A stretch of 64,000 bases of DNA from Selaginella moellendorffii (lineage: Eukaryota > Streptophyta > Lycopodiopsida > Selaginellales > Selaginellaceae): the NCBI RefSeq assembly GCF_000143415.4, contig NW_003314322.1:499213-563212 (forward strand). Reading direction: 5' to 3'. Below the pieces are notes generated by a model. It had not been told where the DNA came from. It ran no database searches and worked only from the letters and a program-made list of their open reading frames with translations. A program made the position numbers and the translations under genes. This document shows positions 24,049-36,556 of the stretch, one piece after another (positions within the stretch are counted from its first letter, which is position 1; every line of letters begins with the position of its first letter).

Positions 24049-24208
24049 TGCTGCGACATTGGATCCAACCGAATTCGTGCCAGATCTCGCACGAGCTCGC
24101 TCAGATCATCCTGCCCTAGCCAATTCTCATTCCACCAAGAACCCTAAACTCCAAAGGGACAAATTTGTGTGTTAAATTAAAAAATAAGCACATGTTTTAC
24201 ATTTTGCG

Positions 24209-27200
24209 TTAAACCTCGATGTCTTGCGTCTCTCTAAACGGCAGTGGCACGCATTTGACTGCTCGAAAGTTACCAACATTGTTGAGATGCTCGTTCTCAA
24301 TCCTGGCACGGTGAAAAACAAACAGTAAATTTCATCCACACTGTGACACAAAATTCTACTCTACCAGTAGCCTTGCCTTTCCTTACCTGTAGAAATTCCA
24401 TTGCCCTCTCCTAAAAACTTCTAGCGAAGCAAAGATAAACTCCGTGACATGCCGATCCAGGCCCGTAAACTGGAAGTTCGTAATGGATTGAAGCCACGCA
24501 AAACGAAGTAGAGCATTCAACACCTGTGAAGAAACAATGACAAACTAGTCGCGACATTGTGAAACAATTGATTCTTGTTACCATTGAAACGAAGTAGAAG
24601 CTTTTGTGCTTGAGAATCAACCGGTCCCTGAGCCAGGCATTGATGGAGCAAGGCTGAAGAAGGCCCCAGTCGATAACAAGGTCCCAGTAGAGCTGATACA
24701 ACGTTGCTATCGTCGAGGTGATTATAAACATGACGAGCCAAGTTGTGGTACCCTTTTTAATGTAAGAAAGCCGGCTTCCAACAGCCACCATAGCTGACAA
24801 GTACTTCCCACCGTTTGCAATATGAGCTCTGTTCCTCTCGTCAATCCATCGTCTAAGACACTGGAAAGAACTTTAACCATTAAGAACTTGAAACGAAGAA
24901 GAATGGATTTAGCTTTGAAAACCTGTAAGAGTCGCCACCAGTATGGTATAAGTGAGACGAAGTACATGATATCTTTGGAGCTGCCAACGCAAGCTCCTGT
25001 GTTCTTGGTCTTGAAATGGCCCCAACCGTAGTAGCAAATCACAAACTCCAAGTGCCTGAAGAGCGTTACCTGCCTCGAGAGAATTGTAAGCACCGCAGCA
25101 AGATCAGACGATCGGAACTCCTCACGTACCTGACTAGTAAGCTGGTCAGCAAGGAAAAAATCCGCTAGCACCACCTGTGGATGCAAAGATGAAGAGAAAA
25201 GACCAAGCTTTAGAAGAAAGCTTGCCTTGTAAAACGGTGCGAAAACAATATGGCGGAGGCACCGCGTGAAAAAAGCACGGCTCGAACGGTAGAAAAGGTC
25301 GAAGGGGAAAAAGAGTAATCCCAGAAAGATCTGTTGGAAACAAAACGCTTCAGTTCGGCCAAAATGGAGCAAAGATGGATTTCTTTTCTGAATTTGCTTT
25401 TACCAAAACGATAGCAGCAGGAATGAGGTCGACGCTTGTTGAGGCTTTTGCTTTGACGTGCGCGACCAGATGAGCCACCATTCCTCCAACAACGACTGTC
25501 GTGAGGCCTGTGCTGAGGAGAAATATTTCCCTGTGCCGGAGTTCTTTGCCGGGCTGGAACTCAAATATAAATGGGTAATTGATGCGTTCTCGTCTCCAAG
25601 CATAAACGTTGCAGCCATACATGTACATGTGTAGCAGCACCAGTGCCAGCATACTGCTCGATCAAGACTTGGAGGTGTTAGTAGAAGACCTTTCGTGGAA
25701 ACAAAGAAAAAACTTTGAGAAACCTGGCTTAGTGCTTTGAAAGACCTGAAAGTTGGAAATATGGACTCCATGTAGCTAGACTTCGACATGGTTTCCGCGG
25801 CTGAGATATAGCTACCACTGATGTGCGAGACGATGAGAAACGCAGCCAGCAATGCGACGAAACCTCCCGTAAAAACTCCTGCACGATTTCGCAATCAGTA
25901 TTGATCAGAGATTCATGGAGCGTTTTCTACCGAGAAAAAATGTGACCGTGTGGGACGCCTTTTGCTGCATTGGTCTCAAGCACGTCATTGCGTGCTTGCG
26001 GTCGTTCTTTGCGAAATGCTCCGTGAAAAGCTTCTCCACTTTTTCCATGAGATTAGCGGCCTACTCGGAAATATGCAAACAAAAAGTTGTAAAACAACAA
26101 AGATGGCTCAGAAAATCAACCTTGTCAGAGCTGCTAAAGAACGAGCTTTCCACTGCCCGCAAATAAGTCGGCATTGCTTTCCTGCCAGTCACCTAAAATC
26201 ACAACCCAAAAAAACTTTCAGAGTTTTCTCTCAGATTATCACCTTGTCATATTTTTTCAAGATCTTTGCGAATGCCACCACGTTCAAAGAGCTGTAGTCA
26301 GATGGAATAAGCACGAAAGGATCTTACACAGACTAACATGGAATCACCTGAAACTCTTCAGCAATCCAAGGCCACGATAAAACTCGATGAATGCCAAGCG
26401 CAGCACTTTCTCTGCAGAGTGAACCTTTTTCTTGGTCGCGTGGATGTCCGTCTCTTGAGATATGTTTTTCTTGGATTGGTGTATCAATGCTTGCGAGAGG
26501 GACGCTATCGTAGTGGTAGGAGATGCCGGAGATTTCACGTCCTGTGGACCGAATATAGGCTGCCGTTCAAGCGAATTTCCCATCTCAATGCTACTGTTTT
26601 TCGCAGAGTTATCACCTGCATTCCTCGAGATGTATCAGCGCGAGATCTCTAAAAGAAAGCAAACTACAGTCTGTGCACCTGAGAATAACTCCAGCGTTTG
26701 CTTCGTTTCAATCAGCAGTGACATTTGCCTGCTCAAAGCCTCGGCTCTTTTGCAGTACTCCTCCTCCTTTCTCCTGTAAAACTTGTTCACGTTGTTAAGC
26801 TGGCCATCCAGGCGGGCAAAGAACATCTTCTCCTCTTCGACCTGTGAAATCGGCCCCAAGAGTTCTGTCTCGTAAAGCTCGTCTGGGGGCAACTGATGCA
26901 CCTGGAGAACAAAAACTATCAAAGAAGCTTTCAAAGAAAGGAAGAACTTTGACAGTTACGAAGAACTTACTCGAATGACTTCACTCTGGCTCCATGTCAA
27001 GATCTTCCGCCTGGTGAGACCGCTGAAAGTCCTGAGGGGCGAAGAATCGGCGGGCGAGGGAGAAGAGCCAGCAGCATCAGCGCTAGCAGCAGCACCACCC
27101 CCACCCGGAGATAAAATTTGCTTCTTGCGAAGCACCAGCTTGATCTGCTTGAGATCCTTCTTGAGCTGCCAGTAATCGCAGTAGGCCGATCGCCACTCGG

Positions 27201-27240
27201 GAACAAGCTGGCCATCGAGCTGCTTGGAGAACTTGACCAT
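24209..27240 (-). CDS. PHO1-like SPX-EXS phosphate exporter
   Basis: PHO1 proteins move phosphate out of cells, for example into xylem, from Golgi/trans-Golgi and plasma membranes. The SPX domain starts at [20 protein letters not shown]. It continues with [40 protein letters not shown] and [19 protein letters not shown]. These lysine-rich helices bind inositol pyrophosphates in the family. Several membrane spans follow. The EXS domain contains [90 protein letters not shown] and KCVPLPF. The exons are short and numerous. The start at 27240 is the Met that opens the SPX domain. Confidence 0.92.
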
Positions 27241-27475
27241 GCTGGATGAAAAAGATGATGCATCCCTTTTCTCTTCTCTTCTTCTCGTTCTACTTCTAAA
27301 TGAAAGACCAGCTCTCACCAAATAAAGCGGTGCCACTGCCAGTCCCACACCCTATTTCCCGTGAATCGATCGGGAGAGCAAAGCTTGCCTCCTTTCCAAC
27401 CGCAAGACGCTAGTCAAGTGGTTGGGACTTCTCACTTTAGGGCTCCTCGGCGCCAGCTAGGGTTTTCTGACCGGC

Positions 27476-28438
27476 ATGGCGGGGATTGGGATCTGCCGCT
27501 GGAAATGCGAGGCCTGGCCGTGGATTCAAGGCGCCCGCGAAGTCCAGGCTCCAGCATTGCCTCCACAGAAGCGGCAATTCAGACCCAGGATCGATGTCCG
27601 CAAGCTGCTAGGTATTGTATGATCATCGCACCAATGCTTCTAGTTTTTGATCTTTCCCGTGCTGCTGCCAGCCGCAAGAGCTCCGGAGCAAAGCCTAGAG
27701 AGTGCTGCTACTCGCGTGCCATCGACGAGCACCATCCAGAATCCCAGAGCGACACACAACGCGGCGGCATTGGCATATTTGGGAGATGCGGTCTACGAGG
27801 TATGTTTGTGTGGGGGAAAAATTCGCTCTTTTCATGGACATCGCAGCTCTATGTCCGCAGGCATTTCCTCACACCACCACAATCCATGGACAAATACAAT
27901 GCTTGTGTCATGGCAGTAGTTTGTTGTGAAGCTCAAGTAAGCTCTATCGCTTTTCTTTCCTATCCTTGGCTTGATGTTCGAAGAAACACCATTGTTGCCT
28001 CTCAGGATTCTTTGCTGCAAGAAGTCCTGAAGGGGAAATTCTTGACACAGGAGGAAAGGTAACCGGATATCTTCTTCAAAAGGTGACTTTTTGTAACGTT
28101 TTTTCCATCGATCAGGGACGTTGTGAGATGGGGAAAGAATGTTGTAACAGCACACAGCCGTGCTACAAAACGAGCCGGCTCGGCCGTTTACAGTGGAGCC
28201 TCTGCCTTGGAGACACTCGTAAGCCTTCTTGCAGAACTGAAGTTCGTCGTTTACCTTTTCCTTTCTTTCCTGTCAGATAGGCTTCCTCTACCTGAGAGAT
28301 CCCAGCAGATTGGACGAGCTCATGACCAAGCTAGGATTCAACAGAGACCCTGAAGATCTCCCGCAAGGACAACGTACGATGGCGGCGACTGCAGTAAATA
28401 CTCGAGCATGCAGCATGTCAACGGAGGCCAATGCATGA
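27476..28438 (+). CDS. Mini-ribonuclease III (plastid RNase III-like)
   Basis: Six exons (27476-27611, 27672-27799, 27847-27936, 28006-28058, 28116-28218, 28277-28438) join in frame. The RNase III signature helix is ALAYLGDAVYELYVRRHFL, with the catalytic Asp. A second acidic site is in ASALETLIGFLYLRDPSRL. WGKNVVTAHSRATKRAGSAV is typical of bacterial MrnC and of plant RNC3/RNC4. There is no double-strand RNA-binding domain, as in the mini class. Plant members act in chloroplast rRNA and intron processing. The N-terminus is basic and could be a transit peptide. The C-terminal end is uncertain: a small intron near 28372-28411 could extend the frame through RRPMHELVKRWVRVGKNRQ to about 28607. 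Confidence 0.85.
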
Positions 28439-28793
28439 ACTTGTCAAACGGTGGGTGCGTGTTGGGAAGAACAGGCAGTCCGGTGGAACCCATCCCGTAA
28501 GACGTGCAGGCCGTAATGAGATCTCGCATTCTTTTTTCTTCGCTCGCCCTTTTACTTGGTACTCTGGCCATTATTGTTTTTACAGTGAGCAGGAGCTAAA
28601 AAGATAGAACGGAAGAGGACTCCTGACCTTCCTCCTGCCCGTGGGGTCGACTTCTACAACAATCTCACACAGGTTTCATAGGTTCCTCAATAGTACTGTG
28701 GCAGAGAAGGGACATCGTTCTTCCTATCCCTTTCACTCGAGCTACAAGCCGGGGGTATGAGTCCAAATCTGGGAGTGGAGATACAGTGAGAGG
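28439..28793. other. Intergenic spacer, possible 3' exon of the mini-RNase III
   Basis: The first half may be coding (see the alternative end of the preceding gene). The second half shows nothing beyond the promoter side of SNRNP25. Confidence 0.35.
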
Positions 28794-29499
28794 ATGAAAA
28801 TCCGATTGAGCTTAGGCGGGAGTAGCAAGCGCTTCACTTACCAGTCCATTTCATCTTCGTCTCGAATCGAAGACGATGAGCCTCTGCTCACTCTCCGCTC
28901 CAGCGCTCCTCAGCCGGGAGGACGAATCCAGGGGGAGAAGGAACAGGACGGCGGTGGGATAAGGCCAGGAATGATCAAGTTGCTAGTTTTGAAGCTGGAT
29001 GGAACATCCTTCGGTAAGCAGTACGCTTGTTCTTCCGCTAGATCCGGCTTCCTCATTTGTTTTTGCGTTGGTTTTCTGGATTAGACGTGAATGTTCCAGT
29101 TGCTGCAACAGTCGGGGAGATGAAATCAACACTGGAGAGGACCGTGAACGAGCTGGAGGTGAAAGTGCTGGGCTACTGCGACATTCAGTGGTGACATTCA
29201 TTCATTCTGGTTTTGCATTGATTGGAGAAAGCATCGCTTTTTTTTCCGCGTGCAGGGAACAAGTCTGGAGTAACTTCTGCCTGTGCTACATGAATCAGAA
29301 GCTGCTGGACGACGAAGCATCGTTGCGAGCATTTGGGATCCACGACGATGATCAGGTGAGTTCATTTTGGTGTGAAGTTTCTGAAGTTTCTCTTCTTCTG
29401 ATGTTTTCGCAGGTAGCGTTTCTTCGCCACTCGACTGATCCTCAAGAGCCACAATCCACGAAGAGGAGAAGCTCTCTTCGCAAATCCAAATTTACTTAG
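28794..29499 (+). CDS. SNRNP25: U11/U12 di-snRNP 25 kDa protein (ubiquitin-like)
   Basis: A component of the minor (U12-type) spliceosome. Four exons (28794-29013, 29085-29190, 29256-29355, 29413-29499) give 170 residues. The ubiquitin-like core is IKLLVLKLDGTSFDVNVPVA, then ATVGEMKSTLERTVNE. The family hallmark follows: DIQWEQVWSNFCLCYMNQKL, LDDEASLRAFGIHDDDQVAF and LRHS. The tail is short and basic (STKRRSSLRKSKFT). The N-terminal 55 residues are Ser- and Gly-rich and not conserved. Identity comes from the W-x-x-V-W-x-x-F-C-L pattern, which I recognise in plant and animal members. Confidence 0.88.
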
Positions 29500-29561
29500 C
29501 GAGAAGAATGGAATCCAAAACTATCTCTTTTGAGCATGTATGTTAGATAGTTTGCCCTAGA

Positions 29562-31579
29562 ATGGCAGCGGAAGCGATCGAGGCGATGGAGTCCACGTCC
29601 GCGGCAGCATCAGTAGCATTCCAGGTGAGGAGCAGCTGGCAAGCGATCCAGGGGCAAATCGACAGCGTCATGGATGTCATCCTCGATTCCGGTGATCCAA
29701 GCGCGGAGTCATCCACCAGCATTGTCGCTGCGGGAGATCTAGACCTGTCCCTGGCGCCGCCTCCAATCAATCCAGGGCCCTGCGAGATCACAGGTAAATC
29801 ATTTCCTCTTGTCCTGTGTCTGGAGATAGAGCTCTTTTGTTTCTTGGTGATGATCCAGTGGAATTCCAGCATAGGTTGTGCCATGTCCACAGCATTTGCG
29901 TCCTCAGCAGCTCGCGGCAGTGTGAGATCTACTCCCAGGCTCAATCCGCCGGAAACTTCGACTACATATGCACTGCTCGCGGCACGCTCCTCAAGGAGGG
30001 CTGCTCGTCCGGAGAAACTGGCCAGCTTTACGAGGCAGAGATCGAGCTTGTGAATGCTCATCCGTGGGCGGCTGTGAAGATCAGGTTGCTATCGCTGGAA
30101 AATCCATCGCGAGCTAACGTGCGGAAGATCACTGTCCGTGGGAGTGCTGGTGGTGCCCCGCCAACTTTAGCCGCTCGTGAGGATGAACAGGGAAGCTTTA
30201 GCAGCAACAGCAGTAACTCCTCTTCGCTCCTCACGATGCTCATGCCAAGCGTCCTACAGGCCGTCCGTGGCATGTCCGATGGAATGGAGACCCGGCGCGC
30301 AGCAGCGCGGGTGCCACAGAAGATCGAGGCTGGTCCTAGCAAAGAAGCAGAGCTGTCTCGACAACACGCTGAAACGAGCTTTCGGCTTCAAAGGCTGGAG
30401 ATGGTCATTGGTCGTATGGAAGCGTTCCTCCAGGGGGCGTTTTCCAAGCTGGATAATCGGATGAGCAGCATGGAGGCACAGATTTCTACGCTTCAACAGC
30501 AGCGTCTGGAGTCGCGGGATGTTCCAGCCTCAGAGATGAGGCAGCCATCTCCATCATCAGATGCTAGGCCGGATGTTCCAGTGGACGAAGCTGAGCACTC
30601 AAACACTGCCGATCTTCGAGAGGACGAAGGCCTTGATGAGGATGGCGATGGTGACGATGAAGACGACGACGAAGAAGAAGAAGAAGATCAAGAAGAAGAA
30701 GACGATAATGATGAATCTTCTCCGAGTCTTGATGGCTCCGGCGAATCCTCCAGCGGAAGTTTAGAAACGGACTCTACCACTGCTCGACGAGGCTCGCTCT
30801 CGCTGGAGGACGCGTGGGCTTCGGCGCTGGCAGCGTTCTCGGTGTCAGTTGTTCCTGCCGCACCAGGCCCGGAGGAGAAGTTCGAGGATGCGGTGGCTGA
30901 AGTTAATGCAGAGAGGCCAGCCGACTCCAACGGGGACATTGGTGAAGAAAAAGAAGAAAGGAATGGAGAATTGGAGCCAGGAGGAGGTGACGCGACAACG
31001 TCAGGTTGGTGGGGAGAATTCATCGAAGTACCAGCAGCACAAGAGCAGCAAAGCGATCACCACAGTAGAGCGGAGGGAGTGGAGGTTTTGGTCGAGCAAC
31101 AGGGAAAAGAGAATGCACAAGAGCAGCAAAGTCAGCACCACAGTACAGCAGAGGGAGCGGAGGTTTTGATCGAGCAACAGGGAAAAGAGAATGCACAAGA
31201 GCAGCAAAGTCAGCACCATAGTACAGCAGAGGGAGTGGAGGTTTTGATCGAGCAACAGGGAAAAGAGAAAAGCGATGGCAATGATCCGGCTCCTGTTGGC
31301 ATGACTGCGACAGGAGAATCAGCTGGAAGTCGCGAAGTGGATTTGATCGATTTTGACGAGCAGGAGCCGAGGAAGAGCAACTTCAGCTCCGGTGATTGTC
31401 CCGGCGGATTCTCCCCGGACTCGCTGCTCATCGATTGTATAGACGGCGTTTACCTGATGGAGCAGAAGAAGATGGTTCCACAGAAAGGTGGCAGTGACGA
31501 GAGTGTGGAGGATGGGTTTGATCTCATCGCGTCGCCGCGCAAAGTGGATCCCGAGATTTGCACGGATCTAATGTTTTAA
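29562..31579 (+). CDS. Uncharacterised acidic protein with tandem repeats (possibly PAAT-like)
   Basis: Two exons (29562-29793, 29859-31579) give 650 residues. The conserved-looking part is at the N-terminus: QHRLCHVHSICVLSSSRQCE, YICTARGTLLKEG and WAAVKIRLLSLENPSRANVR. A helix follows (LLTMLMPSVLQAVRGMSDGM), then a coiled coil (RLQRLEMVIGRMEAFLQGAF). Next come a strongly acidic Asp/Glu run (about 30600-30720), three copies of a 26-residue repeat, and a short end with LIDCIDGVYLMEQKK. The layout of a small beta-domain plus a C-terminal helix faintly recalls the PAAT/C10orf88 family. That is a weak resemblance from memory. It has no known plant function that I can name. Confidence 0.75.
31037..31270 (+). 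repeat. Three tandem copies of a 78-bp coding repeat
   Basis: Units begin at 31037, 31115 and 31193. Each encodes AQEQQSxHHSxAEGxEVLxE followed by QQGKEN/K. Copies 2 and 3 differ at only a few bases, so the expansion is recent. Confidence 0.9.
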
Positions 31580-31894
31580 CCTTTAGCAAAGATTGATTTT
31601 TTATGGGAAATAAAGAAAATGGAAAGGCAAAGGTGGTGGTGATGGTGGAGATTCCGAGAAAGAATAATAAGAGCCGAGAGGATTGTCATCGCATAGTTCA
31701 AGGACAGCACGCGACGCCCTTCCTTGGCTGCCAAATTTTCCATCCCCTTCTTAGCAAAGTTTCTGTGCACGCATGGAAAGAAAGCCCAAAAGAGAAAGAG
31801 CGCTAAAAACTCCTCTTCCAGATTGTTACCATGATTCGGCGATGATATGATCTGCACAGCACACGCACAGCGCAGCAACGCGGAGGGACTCCGG
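31580..31894. other. Intergenic spacer before TPST
   Basis: 315 bp between tandem genes. I see no gene and no clear core promoter motif. A purine-rich stretch at 31600-31680 is probably the 3' UTR of the preceding gene. Confidence 0.4.
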
Positions 31895-34177
31895 ATGAGG
31901 AAGGCGCTCGCTAGCAGCCGCTGGTGGCACTGGCGCTGGCGATCCCTCTCTGCGCTGCTGCTGTGGATGATCATCGTCGCGGCCTCCGGATCCAGTAAGT
32001 AGCCAAATGTGCTCACCGAGTGTGGACTCTAGGGTTTTGTTTTTCGTTGCCGACAGGCGAGAATCCATGGGGCGAGCGGGAGCGATGCGAGGCGCTGGTG
32101 CGGCGGTGGGCCGGGCAGGAGATTTGGAACATGGAGGAGGAGAGCGGCATGGATTTGGACGGCAGCCGCAAGTGGGAGCTCCAGGATTTGCTCTTCTTTC
32201 TCCACGTTCCACGCACTGGAGGCCGCAACTACAACCAGTGGTGAGTGCTGGAAGAAAAAATCCTCTCTTCCTTTGTTTCTTTTCTCGCGTCGCTTCCAAT
32301 CTCCAACTCGATGCTAGCTCTTTCTCTCCCCTCTCATGCTTGAGTTCTTATTCTTTGGATTTGTTCTTCCAGCTTTCTAAAGAACATGTTCTCCTCAGAA
32401 GAGCTATGTCCTCGTTCTTACGACAAGCTTAGAATGGATCTCAGGTACTCGATCTCGTCGTTTGGGGTCCTTCGCTCTTGCGATCATACTCTCATTTTTT
32501 TGTGGATCCAGCAAACCAAACTGTAGCTTGCTATCAACTCACGACGACTACAGCATTCTCTCAATGCTTCCCAAGGCAAGGACGTCGACCATCACCAACA
32601 TTCGCGATCCCATGAACCGAGTTTTGAGCTCGTACGAGTTCTCCGTGGAAGTTGCCGCAAGGTTTCTTAGGCGAACGCGATCTATGCTGAGGAGGATTGG
32701 TCCCAAGACTCAAAAGGCAATGAGCACCTTGGACATTTGGCCGTGGAAGTATCTGGTTCCTCTCCTCCAGCGCGACCTCTTCGAGCGGGCAAGCTCTCTC
32801 GCTGTCATGCTCCTTCCTTTCTAACAGATCGTTCCTTCTGTGCAGCGAGATTTGAGAGCCGCGCATTTGGTCGAGCAACCACAAAAGCCTGCCAATGTTT
32901 ACGACGTGCCTGCATTCGTCATGCCTTTGAAGGAGTTTGTGGATCATCCCGCGGTTCATGAATTGGTTCACAACGGACAGACCTTCCAGGTTATATTTCT
33001 CTGGAAATCGAAGCGAGAAAAAAAAACGGTTTTGATGTATTGGCAGGTCGCCGGAATCACGAACAACTCGTACCTAAAAGAAGCGAACGATATCCGGTAC
33101 TGTGTGACGCAGTTCGAGGAGCTTGGCGAGCATGTCCTTCACGTCGCAAAGGTTTGTGACTGATTGATTCTTCAGTTGGTTCACCCGTGAAAAATCTATT
33201 TTCCAGAGGCGGCTTAACGGAATGCTATACGTTGGTCTCACTGAAAGACATAAGGAATCAGCGGAGATCCTTGTGCATCTCGTTGGGCGCCAAATTGCGA
33301 CCAGGAACCTCCACAAAGGTGATAGATATTTCCTTGCTTCGTTTGCTTTCTACTGAAATATCAGGAAAAAAACCACTTCCATATATATAAATGCAGAGAC
33401 TTCTTCCACAGCAAAACAAACAGCTACATATCCTGACTATGGACTTAACATGAACCTTACTGCAGGAAACGATACCTCCTACGGGGTTTGTAGCCTGTTT
33501 CAAGTTGATGACAAAGCCTTCGTTTGACACGGTGCGCGTTCATTGTCGCCAGGACTTCATATCTCACATGGTCACCTCTTACGAGCAGTGCTCATCGTCT
33601 CTCAGGAATGCTCAGGTCCAACGCCGGATCATGTCCCTGGAAACGATTGCACCCGTCAACTTCTCCAAGGAGGTACTTGTTGTGCTTGCTTTGAAAGGAC
33701 TTACTTGGACAGGAACCGCAGGCGAGGAAGACGATTCCAGGTGATACAGTCGCGCGAATACTGCAGCTCAATAGCTTGGACTTCGAGTTGTACCAGCACG
33801 CCAAGCAGCTCTTCCAACTGGAACAGGAATTTCTCAAGAACCACGCGGACGAGCTGGTATGAAAATGTTTGCACTCTGCGGGAGGATGATTGGCAATGCT
33901 TTTGTCTTGGCAGGAGACGTTTGAGCCCGATGGAAGACATGGATTGGAAGAGCACATTACTTCTTTACACGCAACCGGCATTGTTGGATCGAGAGACGCG
34001 GCGGCCTACGTTCTTGAGGAGGACCGCAACAGGCTGGGAGTGACCAGAGACGCGGCAATCTTCATCCTGGGATGTTCTGTAGTGCTAAGCGCTCTTGGCA
34101 TCTACTCTCTCGTAAATTTTCTGTCCAGGAGTGCAAGAGCAAAATCTAGAGGTGCTACCGCGCTCCAGAGAAAGTGA
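31895..34177 (+). CDS. TPST: Plant tyrosylprotein sulfotransferase
   Basis: The plant-type TPST sulfates tyrosines of peptide hormones (PSK, PSY, RGF, CIF) in the Golgi, using PAPS. Exon 1 (31895-31994) encodes a signal anchor (LSALLLWMIIVAASGS). Exon 2 (32057-32240) holds LLFFLHVPRTGGRNYNQ, the 5'-phosphosulfate loop. Later exons hold KARTSTITNIRDPMNRVLSS and YEFSVEVAARFL, the 3'-phosphate region. Further blocks are AGITNNSYLKEANDIRYCVT and MLYVGLTERHKESAEILVHL. A membrane span near the C-terminus (AAIFILGCSVVLSALGIYSL) makes it type I, as in Arabidopsis TPST and unlike animal TPSTs. The tail is short and basic. It matters here because a candidate secreted-peptide family lies in the same window. 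Confidence 0.92.
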
Positions 34178-34282
34178 TAAGTAGCCAGTGCAATCCAGTT
34201 TTGTAAAAATCTGCTGTTGTAAGTAATGAGATGAAACGCGCATGAAATGGAAGAAGTATACTACTCTCACCTCACGAAATCT

Positions 34283-36302
34283 TTACATAACTTTCCCGCG
34301 AGTTCTGTAAGCCGCTTCCAAGTAGCACGAGTCCTTGTCGTCAAACTTGAGCGACGCGTAGAGCTGGAGAGCGATTATTGTCACTGGAAAGAGCCCGGAA
34401 TTCCAGAGGATACAGGCTTCACCCGCAGGGATGAGGACGGCTTCGTTCACTTGCAAATACTCCTGAGAAGGAACAATCTGCAAGTGCGCTCCTTTCAACA
34501 CCACAACGAGAACGTCGCAGTCCGCCTCGTTCTCCGGATCATACGCCTGGCCAGTTCTCAAAACGACAGACCTCGCGTTGATGGCACCCAGACCGCTCAC
34601 TGGCATCGCAAACACCTGCTTTCCATTGTTGATGCTCTTTCCCACGCCAGAGCTTAACAACGTCGAGCCTTGTTTCCCAGCCCAGCTTATCCGAATGTAA
34701 TCGACCCCGGCCCCTGATGTTAAAGCATGGAGCTCCGAGCTGGAAAGAAATGCCAGTTCTCCACTCCTGAGCTCTTTCACTTCCCTGTAGGCTCTCCGAC
34801 TACCAACGTGGTGATAGTTCAACGTTCCTCTCACCACCACCACTACTTGATCGTGTGCCGATGACTTGAAAGCGGCTTCTGTCCCTTTGAATGCTAACAT
34901 CTCCACTGTGATCCAATCCAGCAGAGGCGAGCGAGCGAACTCGTAAACACCTGAAGCACCTGTAGCCCGTGCCCGTCTTCTCAACACTGTTATGTTGCTA
35001 CCCGGTAAAATTCCCGGCGGCCTGTACTCCCGTCTTTCAAACAAGTCCTCCTCCTCGAAACTTAGGCGCTCGCTATGTACCAGGCCGTGTCTAACGTCGT
35101 TGCGACCGTCCGAGGTCAGGTTATCACCGCTCGTCGAAGTCTCAGAAGCTAGCAAGGTAGAAGGAAGAACTGGCCTGGAAACCAACGCAATGTGGGAGCT
35201 GTCAACCTCTTGGTCTCGCAGAGTGCAATTGGCAGGCACAAACTGAAGTAACAGCGACGCCTGGAGAGCCTCGGTTGGATTCGAGGTGCCATACAGCAGT
35301 CTGCCGTTTATAAAATAGGCTCCGCCTGGCTCCAAGTCGATGTCTTGCACAGCCGCTCCCTCCACTTTGTCAGCGAGATACATGAGTACCACCTAGATTT
35401 GTCACAAACAATAGAAAAAAACATGGAGCTGCACATTAAAAACTCGAAGAGAGGAAAAAGAAAGTATTGTCAGGTCAACTTACGGATTCCAATTGCTGTC
35501 GGAGCTGAGGACTTTCGCCGCCGTAGAATCTCCGCGCGGCTTTTATCTGGTTCGCGAGCTTGATGGCCATTTTTCTGGTCATCGTGTGGGAATTCTGGAC
35601 GAGACGTGCGCCGCTGTTAAGGAGCACGTCCACTGTCTCACATTGGAAGCCCTCGAACTTGAGCTTGAGAGCTTGCTGGGACTTTGGAGGGGCGTTCCAA
35701 ACTGTGAGCCCAAAGAGGAGCACCGGATGCCCGAGGATAGCCTCCACAGCCTACCAAGCCACACACAAGTAACGCATGAGTTTGAAGAACACACTCCCAA
35801 ATGGCCCAAAAGAAAGAAAGCATACCTCTACGATGGATTTGTCTCTGCCAAGCTTGAAGCAATCTTCCAGCCACAAAAAGCACGCTCTATCGGAAGGACC
35901 CTCAAAGCCCGCACGAATCATTTGCTCGCCCAAGCGCGGCCTCAGCTCCTCCCAATCACGCGCAATTTTTAGAAGGAGCTCTCCAATTTGTGCGTGCTTG
36001 AGAATCGAGAATGGGCCTGCCAAGCCATTCGCGGAGTAATCGGCCGCCGAGAGCTGGGGTTGCCATCGCAGATTCCCAACAGCGAAGGATTCGTTTTTGG
36101 AGGAATATCGGATGAAGGGAGCCCCGTTGCCAAATGCATCATCAATCTTTCCAGCCTCCTCTCGATCTGTGGAAACCCGAGCTTGTCCATCTCGAATCGA
36201 CACGGAGTACCATGCCTTGGCCGCCAAGATCAGCAGCAAACAGAAGCACGCCGCCCCGATCGCGAATCCTCCTTTCCTGTGCGCCCTCCATTTCCCTGGC
36301 AT
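34283..36302 (-). CDS. Membrane-anchored cupin-like protein of unknown function
   Basis: Three exons (36302-35826, 35750-35484, 35392-34283) give 617 residues. An N-terminal anchor (GFAIGAACFCLLLILAAKAW) follows a short basic tail. The first half holds CFLWLEDCFKLGRDKSIVEA and EAILGHPVLLFGLTVWNAPP. The middle reads EGAAVQDIDLEPGGAYFING, followed by RLLYGTSNPTEALQASLLLQ. The C-terminal half has two cupin-like strands: VVVVVRGTLNYHHVGSRRAY with ELRSGELAFLSSSELHALTS, and CDVLVVVLKGAHLQIVPSQE with LQVNEAVLIPAGEACILW. The metal-binding His pattern of active cupins is not clear. It lies convergent with TPST. I do not know this family by name; a Golgi or ER luminal role is inference. Confidence 0.75.
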
Positions 36303-36556
36303 TCTTGGAGCAGCGCCAAAGAGTGCGCGATCAACAACACCCTAAGATCTCCCAGATCGATGCCATACGCTGACGATCACGCCAAGAAGCAGCAAGGGAA
36401 CGATAGCAACAGCGCTGCCGGCTCCATAATACGCACGATCGGCGTCCACTTCGTGTGGAAGTGGAAATCCCCCGAGCGTCGCCATCGCCGCGCCTTCTCT
36501 CCCCTCATCAAGATTGCATGAATGCAACGGAATAGCACTCCCACACACAAAACAAG

